From: Phytoseiulus persimilis
Lineage: Eukaryota > Arthropoda > Arachnida > Mesostigmata > Phytoseiidae
Assembly: GCA_037576195.1 (NCBI GenBank)
Contig: CM075103.1
Coordinates: 7,812,001-7,876,000, forward strand
Length of the DNA stretch: 64,000 bases
Direction of reading: 5' to 3'
A program made the translations under genes and the position numbers. The notes beneath the pieces were generated by a model, which was given only the letters and a program-made list of their open reading frames with translations, had not been told where the DNA came from and searched no databases. Positions 1 through 13,600 of the stretch are shown piece after piece. Position 1 is the stretch's first letter. Every line of letters begins with the position of its first letter.

Positions 1-969
1 TCACGATCTTGATCTGACTCACTCCGGCGCAGGCCTTTGGCGCTTTCACTGTTGTTGACGCTGTCGTGTTCCAGAGCGGAGTCGGGCGTTTCTGAGAGAC
101 GTCGGTCGTGACGCGCTGCGCCGTGGATGCGGTTCCTTAGGGAACAACAAATTGTGAAGCTATTGTTTTGTGCGGCTTCTAATGGTCGGCTGCGTTATGT
201 CATTGTGACTGACCGGCCGACACCGCCTCTTTGGAGGAATTGCAAATGCCAGATAGATAATCCAAGACCAACAACAACGGGAGGAACTCCCGGAGACAAC
301 GGATCATGCATTCGCTTTGTCCTACAAAGAAGAAGACGAAGTCAGAAGAGACGCCAACGTTGGCGGCGCGACCGCTCTCATGCTATCACGCCATCAGCGG
401 CGTGGTCATTGATTCCGAGCGCCCACTAATTTCACCGTAGAATCAAATCCTGCATCTATTTCTGCGGTTTCTCGTTTTGTGTTTTTATCGGTGTTCATGA
501 ACAGCATCAGCTTTCCCTCTCCATCTGGAGCATGCGAAACCCGTAGGAGTGAATTGGGTGGCGCGTTATCGAATTACCGTGGCTGGCGAATTCTGGGAGA
601 ACTAGTCTCGAATCGGGAGAACTCACTGGGGGTTTGCCCCCAGCCACATCGGAGTTTGGTTTCGGATACGGGTAAATCCACTAATCTCAGAGCTTCGAAA
701 ACTGGATGGTAGCCGTCGGCCTCGAGCAAAGCCGAGGCGCCATGTTCGAAGTAGACGCACACTTCCGCTCAATGCCTTGCCCTCCGATTGCGTCGCCAGG
801 ATACGCGACTGGAGCTCACCAGTAGGCTGTCGAAATCCCTCGTTCAAGGTCAACACAGATGAGGGATACTTTCCCGGAACTCGAGACGGCTTTGGAGATC
901 TCAAGGAAGGAAACGGGTGTCGAAGTGGGCCGCGATTGCGATGAAGAGATCATTTTGAGATGAGGGGTT

Positions 970-1269
970 TTAGCAGACAGAAATTGAAAATTCTTCCAGG
1001 CCAGAATGAAGTGGCAGGTATCCAGTGATAAGTCTGTTGCGTGGAACCGAGGCGACCACGGAAAAAAGAAGCGAGCTGATGCCTGTCGCGAAACTTGATT
1101 GAAATTTAGAACAATGTTCTGTTCTATCCGGCTCCTCTAGATGCTGATCGGCATTTTGCTGTTGTTGATGACGATGCCGTTGCTGTTGTTGGTGGTGGCG
1201 GCGGTGGCTGTAGTGTTGGTGGTGGTGCATGTGATGTCCGATGGATGCTCCGATGAAGTTTCCTCTCAT
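970..1269 (-). CDS. His/Gln-rich open frame, possible exon
   Basis: The minus frame starts at ATG (1269) after a TGA and runs 99 codons. Residues about 11-40 are almost only His and Gln (HHMHHHQHYSHRRHH, then QQQQRHRHQQQQ), followed by ordinary sequence (NADQHLEEPDRTEH). His and Gln codons are mixed (CAC/CAT, CAA/CAG), which favours selection for the residues over simple slippage of one triplet. Such tracts are common in arthropod transcription factors, but no DNA-binding domain is visible. All frames are open across the triplet tract, so this may be only low-complexity DNA. Confidence 0.22.
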   Translation of the reverse strand: MRGNFIGASIGHHMHHHQHYSHRRHHQQQQRHRHQQQQNADQHLEEPDRTEHCSKFQSSFATGISSLLFSVVASVPRNRLITGYLPLHSGLEEFSISVC

Positions 1270-4200
1270 TCAGAGAGGAATGAACCTCGGACACGAAGTC
1301 GTGATCCGTCGAATCGAAGACAAGACTCTTCGACTGACTCGTCTGCTGCCCACAGCCATGTATACGATGTTACAGCGAACGGCCGAGCGGCCAAGCGCGC
1401 CGCATCCTCGAACCGATGTAAGAGCAGTCAGACTTTCTGCTTTCTGGAGCGATTACCGAGCTGTTCGCTTACGGCGAAATCGAGCCGTGCGGCTCACTAT
1501 GATATCGATTTTCGTTTTTCATTTTTGCTTCTCACTCGTACCTCACTTCGGCTGTGCTTCAATTTGTTCTTCAATTTTTCTTCCACGACTGCCCTCAACT
1601 CCTCTCTTTCTCTCTGTTTTCGAGCTAATCAACTTGCTAAGCCGGAGCGAGTTCTTTTTTTTTCGCCGACATCAGATGTCGGCTGAGAATCTGTTTCTCT
1701 CTTTTGAGAGGAATCTGCGACGAAACTGGGATCTCCTCCCAGGTTCATTTTCTTCCTGAGGGAGATTTCTCCAGTGAGGAAATTGTCTCCACAACTCCAC
1801 AATATCCTGAGTTGGATTTCTTCAACGTGTAATTCATCATTCGTTCGACTTTTGAGCTGCTCGAGGTCTCGCTCGTCATTGCTCGGGATTCTTCGTTGTA
1901 TGTCGAAGTCGTAAGTAATCGAAAAGCGAGCCAGTCATCAAACTTCCTGCTCACGTGAACTGCGCGCATTGGTCAGCAAGCTCATCACTGCGTTCCATTA
2001 GTTTTTACTTCATAGAGACTACCCCTTTCGAGAAGCTCGGAGCTGGAGCCTCTTCTCTGCGCGAGGCACGACTTGATCAGGTCTACTGTGAACCAATACC
2101 GTCCGTTTGTGTGTCGAAGCTACAGACTGAAAAAGCCGCAATCGAAAGCAAAGATAATCTTTCGGGTTGACACCGGAGATTCGGTCCGAGGGTCGGAAAC
2201 TCGGTCAGATGACGGATTTAGAGATCGGAACCACAGCACTTGTTCCTCACTACCAGAGGGATGCCCGTCGTACTCAACTTCCCAGCTCGGGCTCCATTTG
2301 GTCACAGATCTGATAGGTTCAAGGGGACTATAACTGTCGTCACGGGATGAGGGGCGAATGGGGTGCGAATCCGGCTCGCGGGGTCAAATTTAATGAGCTC
2401 GAAGTATCTTCTAACATTGTCATTAATTATCAGAGTCTCTTCCGAGGCTTTGGAAGATCGATCAGAGCGTCGTTGAGCGTTGTCGACAGGTTCTTCTGCC
2501 AGACGTTTCATCACTATATCCAGCTCATCAGAAATGATGATGGCCCACCCGTTCCCACCACGTTGTGAGACTGAGACATCGAGACAGCTTGATCGGTGTT
2601 TGATTGAGAGCGTTGTGGACGTGTATGAAAACCGCGAGTGAGAGAAATCGGCTCGGGATGACTGACGACAAGACCAAAGATTCACCACCCTTCCACTCAA
2701 GGGGGTCCAGGGCAGTGGAAAAATAGATTTTCCGGAAATATCTCCAAACTTATCGAAGGTGGTCACGTTCTGATTGAGGAAACCATACTCGATATTTTCG
2801 AGGGCTCGATATTTTATTGATCCTGTTCTGGGCCTTTGAAACTATGACGTTGACTAGAACAGCCTACGAAACGTGTCAATTGTTCTTCACTTTCCATCTC
2901 AGGTCCATTCGATGCAATCGATGAATGTGTTGAGCCGCTCAGATGTGTCTGACACGGAACCTCTCCGAAAGTGGATCCGGCACCTCGTTAGTCAACGTCA
3001 AAGCGCTAATCATATCAGGCGTATGGCGGCGTCATAAAAACTCAGAAACCTGGGAGGCCCTCCAACGTGAAACCACGTGTTGCTTGCCCCCAGTCCTGGA
3101 GACTAATTATTCTACTCGTGTTCCGAAGTTTTCTGAAGATTTCCGTATCCGAATTTCCTCTTCAAATCAATTCATAGTGGAGAAAAACCGCAGCTCCACG
3201 GGGAACGTATCATGCGCTGGACTGAGTTATACTCTTTTCGGTGTTCGTTGTCAGAAACTGTTTCGCCTCGCGGGAATTCCTCCGTGTAACTTCTATTCTT
3301 GGCATCTGGCTGGATAAGAGGAGATGGAATGGGGGCTAGTACCACTTTGATTATGGGCAACGATTCACTGTTTGATGAGTCCGAGGTGTGTATATTCACA
3401 AATGCTGGCAACACTAATGACCGCTCCTAATGGGCTACGGTGAATTCTGGACAGTCTGCAAATAGCGGCTCTACCGAACGCCGCATTGACGATCAGAGCT
3501 CTCGCGTGAACTCTCGAGTAAACATTCACTCGCGATGAATCGAGGGCTCTTCCAGCTCATGTTGACCTTTTTTGGGATAAACGGGAAGAAATCGGTCCCT
3601 TAGGCGGCAAAATTGATGTCGAGATTCTGATGGCGAGTTTGGATGATACAGGGTCACGGTGGACTTCTATTTTTTTCCATGACACAGGCTCATACGAGGG
3701 TTCGTTTTGATAGAGCAGAACCATTCTCTACAGATCGAGTACTGAGGTATGCATAAAAAACTTGCAATGACGGGATACATATTGATACTTCCAGATTAAC
3801 TTGTTACTAGAGTGTTGTACGACGTACGTGGAATTAGGTGCGGATTCCGTGCTCTGGGCATGAGCTCCACTATCAACGAGCTCTCCTAACGAGAGCCGCT
3901 ACTTCGCATTCTGAAAATTCGACTCCGACGATACTGTCGAATCAGCGGATACGAGGAGACATTTCGAATTTCGGCGCCATATCCGCTACCCCGCATCCGA
4001 CAAGCCTTTCTCCGCATCCTTGAGCATCCCATCCTCCCGTTATCATAACAATCGCTTCAGTTTCTTGCTTTCGAATATCGTGATGATGGAATGCCTCGGT
4101 TTCCTGCAGTGTACTTTGCTTGCCGTGGCAGGCTCTCTCCACAAGTACCGCGTTTGAATGTTCGACGCGGGATTGAAATCGTCTCTGTCTCGTTCCGAGA

Positions 4201-4943
4201 AGATGATGTTCATTCCCGCCGTTCCGTGAGTATGCGGTTCGAGGAGGTTGTTCTCGAGCTACATGAAACTGTTCGAAGCTCCGTCTTCGTGGTGCAGGTA
4301 TCCGAGTGGGAGAGAGAAAGAGAGAGGCAGGGTCAGTTTTCCGGGAACACGTCAAGATCGTTCCGTTCTAGTAAATGGAGGGTACCCTCCGTCAACTCTG
4401 AGCAGCAATCGAAGTGAAATATAGTTGTTATAGTCTGATTGTTTGCACGAAGGAACTCCCCCTCACACATGGAGTCGGGACACCCCGATGGAAGCTCTCA
4501 GCAGGGAATCGTTAGAGATCCACTGCACCAGGAAGCGAATAGACTCACGCGACAATGAGCAGATAGGGAGTGAGCGAGATTCAGACAACTTCTCTGGAGA
4601 CTGCATGGCCTTACGTTGGCTCCCATCAGCTCTCCTCCTCTCATCTTTGATTCAAGAGACACGTTCCTGTCAGAGAAAGAGACGAAGAGGGCATGGAGCG
4701 ATCCGGAGCCGGAAGGATAGAAGCGGGATCCTTGCAGGGAGCTTGAGGGAGTCCATCGGACAGCTGATGGAAAAAAAATCTGTACGCTTGCTAGCTCGAT
4801 ATCAAAAGCCTGAGGGAGTGATCCAGCAACAGGCTCTGGCTGTCCTGCGACAAAAGAATGAATGGGGTTTAGCCCGGGGCGTGCCATTACCGAGGTATGC
4901 CGGCCAGCTCAGCAGTCGTCCCGTCGACCAACAGACTAGCCAA

Positions 4944-4958
4944 TGTGTGTGTGTGTGT
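4944..4958 (+). repeat. (TG)n microsatellite
   Basis: Fifteen bases of alternating T and G. Confidence 0.8.
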
Positions 4959-7167
4959 CCTTCTATGTGTCTGGCATTCCTCGTCAGTCCGTCTCTTGGC
5001 GACTACACTGACCCTCGAATACGCTAGCTCGTTGTCGACTCGAATCAGGACGATGCACACGGGAACCAACGCTATTCAACGGAATCAATTTTTTCACGAC
5101 AGGCGTCGTCGACGGAGCCGTAGTTTCCGTATCAATCCTTGTACCTGTCGAGAATCGGCAGAACTCATCAGGGCCTTGAAAACCATTTTCAGGCTCCCGG
5201 AGCTGGGCAGGACTGACTCCGATGAAGTCCGAGGCGTACTTCGGAACAGGGCAACAACGAATTTCTAATGAGTCTCATCTCGAGGTCGGTAATTTCGGGT
5301 GGCAACAATTAGTATGACTTTTGGCTCGCTCCCTCACGTTGGGCCTCTGAACCCAGAAGCTGGAGATAGGTTCATTCAAATGTGTTGGTCGAAGGCTACG
5401 TAGTGATTCGCGGCTACGAGATAATGAATGCTCAAATGCTGCTGGCGGAAATCTCCTATTCCTGCAAGCAGGCGGACCGATTCATTGTCAGTCATAGATA
5501 TAGGGAGGTGGGAGAAGCGTTAGGAATTCGGGTGAGTGCTCACGCCGCCAGACTCTCCTCTGAAAAACAACTGCATGCACCTGCTCAATGGAGGAAATCT
5601 TCTCGTGCCAATTACATATGTAGATGGCAGTGCTTTGTCAACCAGACATCCTCTTCCGTTCAAGGGGCAAACATAATTTCGGAAACACTCAATATTGTCC
5701 CAACGCGATTTTTTTCGCGGCAATGAGCTTCCAGAGATCGCGTCGCTGTTTTAACTTCTTGATCCATCTCTGACGATGCTAGATAGGGAAAAACGATTGA
5801 GACAACCTTCGTTCACCCCAATGAGCTGCGCAATTTTAGTCATGACACTTTTTCGTCTGCCCCATCGTTTCGGTTCAAACCCGGAAACACCTCGGAAGTT
5901 GAGTTCAAGTTCGAATTCCGCACCACGAATTCGTAGCTCAAATCTGTACTTGGACTTGTGTACAACGAGTTCCTCGAGCAACAGTCAGAGATGGAGGGGA
6001 GAGTGATATGACTAAAAATGTACATCATAATGAGCTGGGCAAAGGCGATCGCCATCCTTTCCTCGTATCTAGCGCTATGACGGGGAAAACGATGGCGCGA
6101 AAAAAATGAAAACAACGGAGCGGTATTTTAGTGCTCTCTGTGGCGGACACTTCCACGCGTTGGGCATGGCGGTCTTAGAACCAACCGTTTCAAGACCACG
6201 AATCAGATCTAAAATCCATATCACAGATGGGCGAAGTCAATGATGGGTCTCGGGAACCATCTGCAACTGTTTGAGCTCATGGCACCAACTTCGACCCTCG
6301 GATCCCGAGATAAATCTCTCAGGATTCGGTTTTTGCGCATAGCTTGCGATATGGTTGCCTCGGCGAAGTACAAACTCACAGGAGTTTCTTCCATTTCCAA
6401 TTTTCTCTTCCCCCTTCTGAGCGGCTAATGGGCTAATCGAACGTTATGGAGCGAATTCAATACACGAACACTAGAAGCGCTTGCCGCGCCCTTCGGTTGG
6501 CTACTGGGCACCGTGAGCTGGGAGGTGTCGAATGAATGTTTCCGCGGCGTCGTCGAGGAAGGTGTGGAGAAGGGATGTTCAAGCGTGCTTTTTTGTTCGT
6601 TGCGTTGTTTCCGATCTGGCTCAGAGAATCGCTTCATGGTTTCTTCGTCAGGTCGCTCGCCCGTTCGTCGGCTGGCTCGCTCGCCAGAAGTTAGCCCTGT
6701 TCAAACTGCCGTCGGTGGTGTGTTACCATTTCATGGATTGCGATTCTCATCAAACATCCCTCTTGGGAAACAACTTCTCTGTCGACGAAGAGAAGAGCAG
6801 CTTCATTGACGACGGGTACAGGATGATGATGCTTCCGATGACGAACTTTGAGATGCTGCTCATGATGATGATGAAAGGGAGAGACGTAGCAACCAGTGGA
6901 GTTGGACACGACTCTGACACGCAACCCTCCCGGTCCGTCGTACCAGTCACGACGTGTTGATGGCCCGCGCCCGATGACTCCATTTCACTTTGCGGCCAGC
7001 CATCCTTTGCCTTTGCCTTTGAAACGGAACTGGAAAATGTTTTGTGTTTGTTCGCTCTGGATCACTTTCAGACGACAGGCTCTGTCCGGCTGCGTCGTGC
7101 GCAACGCACCCGGCTTCCTTGGGGCACGGGCTCCGGAAACGCAATTATCCTTCCAGAGGTGTCGTTG

Positions 7168-7336
7168 TGAAACTTTTAATGTTGTTCTCTCGCCAGAGTC
7201 AATCTCGCGACCCACAATGGAGGTTTCGCGGCTTCTGCGAATCAAACTAGTCGAGGTCATGACGAGACGTTATGTCAGACACGGGGGCGCCAGTTTTCGA
7301 CTCGTATCATCGGACTGCGTGGTAACGGTTCAATAG
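7168..7336 (+). CDS. Coding-like segment A of a tandem pair
   Basis: The plus frame reads CETFNVVLSPESISRPTMEV, then SRLLRIKLVEV..., and ends TAG at 7336. It aligns with segment B at 7512-7647: LSPESIS-RPTMEVSRLLRIKL against LTKEIWSRKPTMEKSCLLRINL. Within the core, CTT/CTC, CTG/TTG, ATC/ATT and CTA/CTG differ silently, a sign of past selection on the protein. The open frame extends upstream to 6896. No family recognised; it may be an exon or part of an old repeat. Confidence 0.3.
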
Positions 7337-7511
7337 GTCGGTTTTTCGCGGGATCTCCGGAATCTACGTTGATCGATGCGACCGATGAAGCAGTGTGTGA
7401 TCTTGAGCGTTCGGGTGAGCAATGCGGTCGTTATTTAGAAGAGGCAGCGTTTCCGCCTCTTGAAGGTGACGGGTTAATCGAAGCTGCCGAATGTCGGTTC
7501 TTTTCAGTCTT

Positions 7512-7647
7512 CGGTACCCCATTAAAAATCTCACAAAAGAGATCTGGAGCCGAAAACCGACAATGGAGAAGTCGTGCCTCTTGCGAATTAATCTGGATTC
7601 ATGCGGGGAGGGCCAATTTCCCTCGTTATTTCGATAGCATTATCAGC
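7512..7647 (+). CDS. Coding-like segment B of a tandem pair
   Basis: A good acceptor (GGTTCTTTTCAG, near 7509) leads into LRYPIKNLTKEIWSRKPTME, then KSCLLRINL..., stopping at TAG near 7647. It is the partner of segment A about 345 bases upstream, with mostly silent differences over the shared core. Past LLRIxL the two diverge. A competing 102-codon frame (from 7369) overlaps it. No function can be assigned. Confidence 0.28.
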
Positions 7648-7679
7648 CGTCGAGAATCGGGGAAGAATTGCGATTGAAC

Positions 7680-10600
7680 TGGAATCGTTCCTGCGCGGCT
7701 TCCAGAAAGAGGTGGTCCCAGTATTTCGGAGATGAAACGCTGCAACAGCTCTCGAGCTTTGCTGCGATTCGAAGACCTTGATTGCGTAGCAGATTCCCCA
7801 GCAGAGGACTCTCATTTCGGATTCTGATTAGGGAACATCACTCCTAAATCAAATGCCTATTTTCCAGCTCAAAACCCGTGAGTCCTCTAAGTTCCTTCTG
7901 GAACGAGAATACTATTTTGAATGCACTCACTCCCTGGTTCTGGAGTCCCACCATCTCGAGCCAGCATGTAGACTCAGTTTTCCCGCCTTATTCATGGCTC
8001 CCGGTGGCATTCATTCCGTTTTTTTCCTCAAAAATGGACCATAATACTCACTGCGGAATATGTTGTCCGGGCAATGAACGGGAGCGACTGAGTAAACTTC
8101 ACGATGTGTCCGGGAAATTTCGATGCAGGTCGTCAGCCTGAAAGTCAGCCCTGAGGGAGTGCATCATCGGACTGCTTTTTGGAGCGGACGAGCCCTTCGC
8201 AATGAGTTCTGAGCGCGATTCATCTGCCCGGGGCCCGCAAAGGATCAGCCGGGACGGAACTGAGCGCCGCGCGCACTGAGAGGGGTTGGGGGAGTTTGTT
8301 CTGAGGCATCTCGTGGGTGTTTTCTCCCTCTTCAAAACTGGGCCAAGCTGAGCTCTCCAACCTCGAACCTCAAGCAGATACACAGCCGCGAACAGGTGTA
8401 GATAGTAGGCCAGTTTGACAGATTTTTCGATCGAGTAACTGATTGTCAGGAAAGTCAGGTTGGGGAGCCCAACTCTACTGGTGGACTTTCTTGAAGCCGA
8501 CGAAACTACGCTCAAATGAACTCTCTAGAGTCTGGATCCTCCGAGCGTCCAGATGGATCCCAGGCCCTCAGTGGATGAAAGGTGCTCGGAAAATTTCGCT
8601 GGATTTACTTCAGGCATACACAGACTTGTCTGAGGAGTAATCGAATCCGGACATACTCAATCATATGGGATGCGTGATGCCCAAAGCCAGAAATTGGTAT
8701 CCAGGTCACAGAAGTCCACGGCAAGCTCCACAAATCCATTCTCCGTGTAATCCTGAACGCGCATCGCTCACGTAGAAGGCACCGTCACTATCCCAAACAG
8801 TGCGTCTTGCTGGTTTTAACTGCATCGAGAAATGCACGATATGCTGGTTCGGTCTCTCTTAACAGCGACTCCCTCAAACACCCGCAAAGAGTTCGTCCTT
8901 GCACACATTTCCGGAGCCATCTCCAAGATACCGAAAAACGGCCAAAAGAAGACACATGCACAGCTAGATCTGACATTCACACCTGGATTTGCTTTGTATT
9001 CACGGCGAGGAGAGAAACGGGGTCGGAGGGCGATCGTTAGAGCAGATTCATGGAGCTTGTTGAGCGAGTTTCTTGATGCGGGATAAGACATAGGTGCTCA
9101 GAGAACCGGATCAAAAGCATCCCTCGCGGAAATGGTAGTCGAGTGGAACGGCTTCATACGGGAGGAAAGAAACAAGCTGAACATAACGGAGCGTTGCCAC
9201 CTGGGGCTGGCGCTTGCGGAGGTGCTCCGAGCAAAATAGCGGCTGGAAGAGCTCAGAGGTGGGGTGAGAGCGGGGGAGGATGCGATGACTTTCTCAATGT
9301 GTAGGGTGTTTCCGATCGTGCAGAGACAAGAGAGGGTTCTCAAACGGATGCACACACCTCCGTTCATCATAGTCTACAGAGTCAGCTGACAGATAGTGGG
9401 TGCATCTGTATACTTTCGAGGCTCGGCGGGTGCTTCGTCACGATGTTGCGGAAGTGTACTAAATTTTCAACATATTGTCCTCGTTACACGAAAATCTGTC
9501 TGTCTCCTGGTTGTTGTCCTCGGACGGGCTCGGCGCTCTCTCTAAACCGCTGCAGTCGCAGAACACAAGCAGGAACCAGCCAGCGCTACCGAAGTGACCG
9601 CTGGATCGAGGATCAGGATATTAGGCGGATTTAACGCGGGGCCCATCTTTTCTGTTTCTTTGTCTTCCCTCCAGATATACTCCGAGACGCGCGGACAGAC
9701 TGTACAGCGGCTCCCCCTCTCTCTCCAGATACGTCCCTGTTTTGTCTGTTTGTACGGCCGCAAGTCCTCCAGACGCCTCATCCACCGGCATACAGAGGGA
9801 CCGATTCTGGCTCTTCAGACGGCGATGCGTCTATCAGTCAGTTCCTCCGTCCGCGAAATGTTTCCATACAGCACAGCATGAATCTGTGATCACGACCGTG
9901 CTTAAGCTTCGTACGTTGTTGACCGCTTGTCTTTGAAGCCGATCCGATAAGATTTATCGCCATTAGCACGACGCGTCCGGAGTCTTTTATGCGTTACACG
10001 TACCAGCAAACAGATCACGCAGGCGAACGCTCGTTCGATTGACTCGCCATCGGAATAACTCGGGCGTCGGAATCTGAGTTCGATGAGCTCACTTAGTTCT
10101 GGCACACTCATTCCGTGCTCCTGGAAACGCGGTGGAATCTTCGCAGCTTTTCTGGTCGCTAGACCTGGTTACTTCAAAACTCGACTCGGGGAGAATTCGA
10201 GGCTCCTGCTTCTAGGAGAATCATTGTTCTTCGCTTTCATATATACAGATGCGAGTGCGGACTTTCGGTTCCCATAGGGCAGATCCAAGTCCGAGGAATG
10301 TCGGGAGAATCCCCAACCGCCTCTGAATGGAACGACAATCGGATCAAGAAGTCATGATGAGTTTCGGCCCGAGCTACCCGTCAAGATTACTCCGCGACCG
10401 GGAGCTGATCCTGGTCATTGGAGATTCGAACCAACATCCATTTGTTCACGAATGCACTAGCACTGCCGCTCATGTCATCCTGTGTTCGCGAGAATTCTTG
10501 CTCGAATTCCACGGTTCTTGAACGTTCAGACGATGCACGGAGATATTACGCGACGAATCTTGCCTGATTTCTTCTTCTGCTCGCTTCTGTCCGAATTCTC

Positions 10601-13600
10601 TTCAAATGTCACCCGAAGCTCATTTGCATCCATCTAGCACTGCACCCTGAACATGGTGGAATAAGCGATAAGAAGCTTAGTCTTCTCCCTCCGCGATGCT
10701 TCTAGCCATGAAGTACAGCGAGCTTTACGCTCCACGTGTATCCCCTACCCGCATCCATTCCACGCTTCTAATCGATACAATTCCATTCAGAATTTACCGT
10801 AAAATTCATGATGGCAATCGCTTGCAGTCGAGTCGGAATCCGATACGGCTGCTTCGATTTTTCCGGTCGAGGCATAAACCTCTTCCCTCGTTGGATACCA
10901 AGTGGAATCGCGCTAAGTGGGTCGATCACTGCCTTTCGAGTCCGCCGATCGAGGAGTCGAACTCGACTTGTAGCAAACGACAACTAAAAATCTTGTTATA
11001 CCATGGTGGGCAATGCCTTTGGGGAAGCTGGAGCGGCAGAGCAGATGATATCGCGCTTGGAAGCGTCACAAAGAAGGGAGAGTTGCGGGGTGTTAAGCCA
11101 AGAGGTGGGTGTCGCGCAACTTGGCAAGGGGCTCTTGTCTTAGTGCGGGCGAACGTCATCCGGCCCTGAAGCATATTAGAGGATCCAGCGTTCTGAGCAT
11201 CGGTTTGTTTCGGGAACTACGCTCAGATGGGGGGGAAAAAACGGGAAACAACATGGGTAGATGGGTAGATTCCAAGGCAGCGGCTAGAAATTTCGGCGAG
11301 CTCGTGTACTCGACCGGGAGGCTTCGAGCCTTGCGGACTTTCACTATGAAGCCCTCGGGAGGGAAAACTTCCCTTTGCGATGAATTAGGACGTCTTTCCA
11401 GAAGGCCAGAAGAAAAACTACAGTAGAATATTGATTGTATCAACGCAAGCTACATCAAATCTTGCGATTCAACCCTCAACTACATCAACTTCTTCCGATT
11501 CCAACTCTCAATTTCATCAATCATTCTTCAAACGTATGCGTTGATTGGTTATAATCGAAGTCGCAGTTCTCAAATTACTCGGGATGTATGCCGGAAGGTT
11601 TTTACCCACTCGGAGGCACCTTCCGCTGTGCTGCATCGGGGAATCGAGAGCCTGTGCAGCACCTTGGGAGCAGGATAAGCCTGTTGATGCGTGCCCGATG
11701 TTCACTTCTAGAGTCGTTTATTCCCGAACATCAGCGAAATCATGTGTTGAACGGAACGGAGCTCCGAAAGATGTTCGTATGCACCAAGTTGGGTCGTCCG
11801 TTGATCGCATTGGATACCAGACGGTTTTAGGTCTACTCGCGCAGTTAGTGATTCCCAGAGTAGCCGAGCTTCAAGCCGAGTTCCTAGGTGGAAGCATGTT
11901 TCAATAGAAGGAAGAGCTATACCGCTCTTCACCCCCGTGGACGGAACCGACGTGATGGTAAGAACGCTCTTCCCCACAAAAGTCGGAGAAATATGAGCCA
12001 CATGGAACAACTGACGAAATACGGCCTGGTGTCAGCGGCCGAGCTGGTTGCCGTTGACGTAGCCTGGCCACGGACGCCAGTCCCGCAAGCCCCACCTTAG
12101 GGCCATGAGCCTGAAACACCATACTACTCCATGGGCCTCTTCGGGCTCCTCAGCCCCTCGGAGTTGTCAGTTGTCGGAGTTGTTGGAGTGAACCTTGGAG
12201 GATGGATAAATATTCGTGGCGAGACCGCGTCTCACCCGCCCTCCGGCCAGCTCGTTCGCCCCGTAAAGTTGCCGGCCAGATCCTGGCTTAGCGCACCAGC
12301 TGTTGAGAGCCAAGTTTTACAACACGGGCACGGCCTGTCAACACAGAAGCTTTATGGAACGAGTCTCATGCACAACGCTCGGCTTTCCACCGACGTTCCC
12401 GGAGAACTTCACTCGGAGCAAGGATGGTGCCCATGCGAAAAAATTCTTCGCCCTCCGTCAGCCGCGGTAGACCTGCGGCTAGCTGTAGGCGGTTGAGCAC
12501 GTCTGAACGTGGAGCGCGAACCGCACTGACCACTCGACGGTCCCGTCAGCGGAGCCTCATTCTACTCGACGCCGATCTCCTGAAAGAGATCCGAGAGCTC
12601 TCTTGAAAACAATTGGGAGGAAGGATCGGCCTCCAACGCAGAGAGACTGGCGGCGACAAGACGCAAGGAAGGTGTCTGGATGGTAACAGTGTCAGGGGAG
12701 CAGCTTGCTCACTAGCTGGTCCCCTCGGTGGCGATGATATAACTCCTCATTGAAGTGTTCTCATTCGAGTGACGGGAGTCAAAGTCAACAATAGAGCGGA
12801 GCTCACAGAGGAGGATTGAGGCCGTGAGCTGGTCAGGCAAGCAGCTACTGAGATGTGGGAGGGGGTCTACTCGAACAGGAGGACACTCGTGGAACACACG
12901 AGCCCATAGTGTTTGCCTGAGGCATCAGGAAGCGGCGCTTCAAACTCCGCTCATCGGATCATGGTGCCAGTCCGGCATTCAGTTCCAAAACTCTCAGCGC
13001 TCCGATCGCAGCGGGGCGGGCGGGTGGCCTGTTGCTCATGAGATATCGCAATATTCGTTATCAGCACTTCGGCTTTCGTTTCTCGTTGAGGCTCATGGTC
13101 ACACGTGTTATTCGATCACGTTTTTTGCTCTCGGGCTCAAGCCGTGAGCGGAGGCAAGCCGCCACTTGTTGCGGGGCGTTGGGTTCCGATTGTCGCTTTT
13201 GATAAGTCATCGGCTCGCCGAGTTACTCGGCGTCCTCTGAAGCCTTCAACCATCCATACACGTACGCGTGCCAAGCATCTAATTGCTCCATGATATCTCA
13301 CTGAACCAATCCTGGCGACGAGGGAACTAATCCCCCCGAGTTTCGCCGCATCAGGAGGATTCAACAATCTCGCTTAAGTGCAATGACGCATGCTCTTCTG
13401 TATTTTTCTTTCGTTTCCATACTCCATCCTTACTATCGACGCCATCATGGTGAAGATGCCCTATCAAAGCCATATCTGAGACGAAAGCTTGGTCTTTTAG
13501 CTTGAACTGCAACATGGGGGATCGTCGTCCGGGTTATGTATTGGAACCCCGCGCTCTCTACAAATCTCGCACAAACCGAAAACCGATCCCCCCGTCGGAA

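Larger units (their letters stand above)
1..6895. other. No convincing gene apart from the His/Gln frame
   Basis: Short open frames in all phases, none with paired splice sites, a paralogue or a known domain. A frame at about 257-418 (plus) reads QQREELPETTDHAFALSYKE and could be an exon, but only composition supports it. Low-complexity ATG/GAT triplets occur at about 6820-6880. Confidence 0.4.

Noticed and set aside
1141-1686. Hydrophobic N-terminus (LLLLMTMPLLLLVVAAVAVV) resembling a signal anchor
   Set aside because: It is the sense-strand reading of the CAN/NTG triplet tract; the hydrophobicity follows from the repeat.
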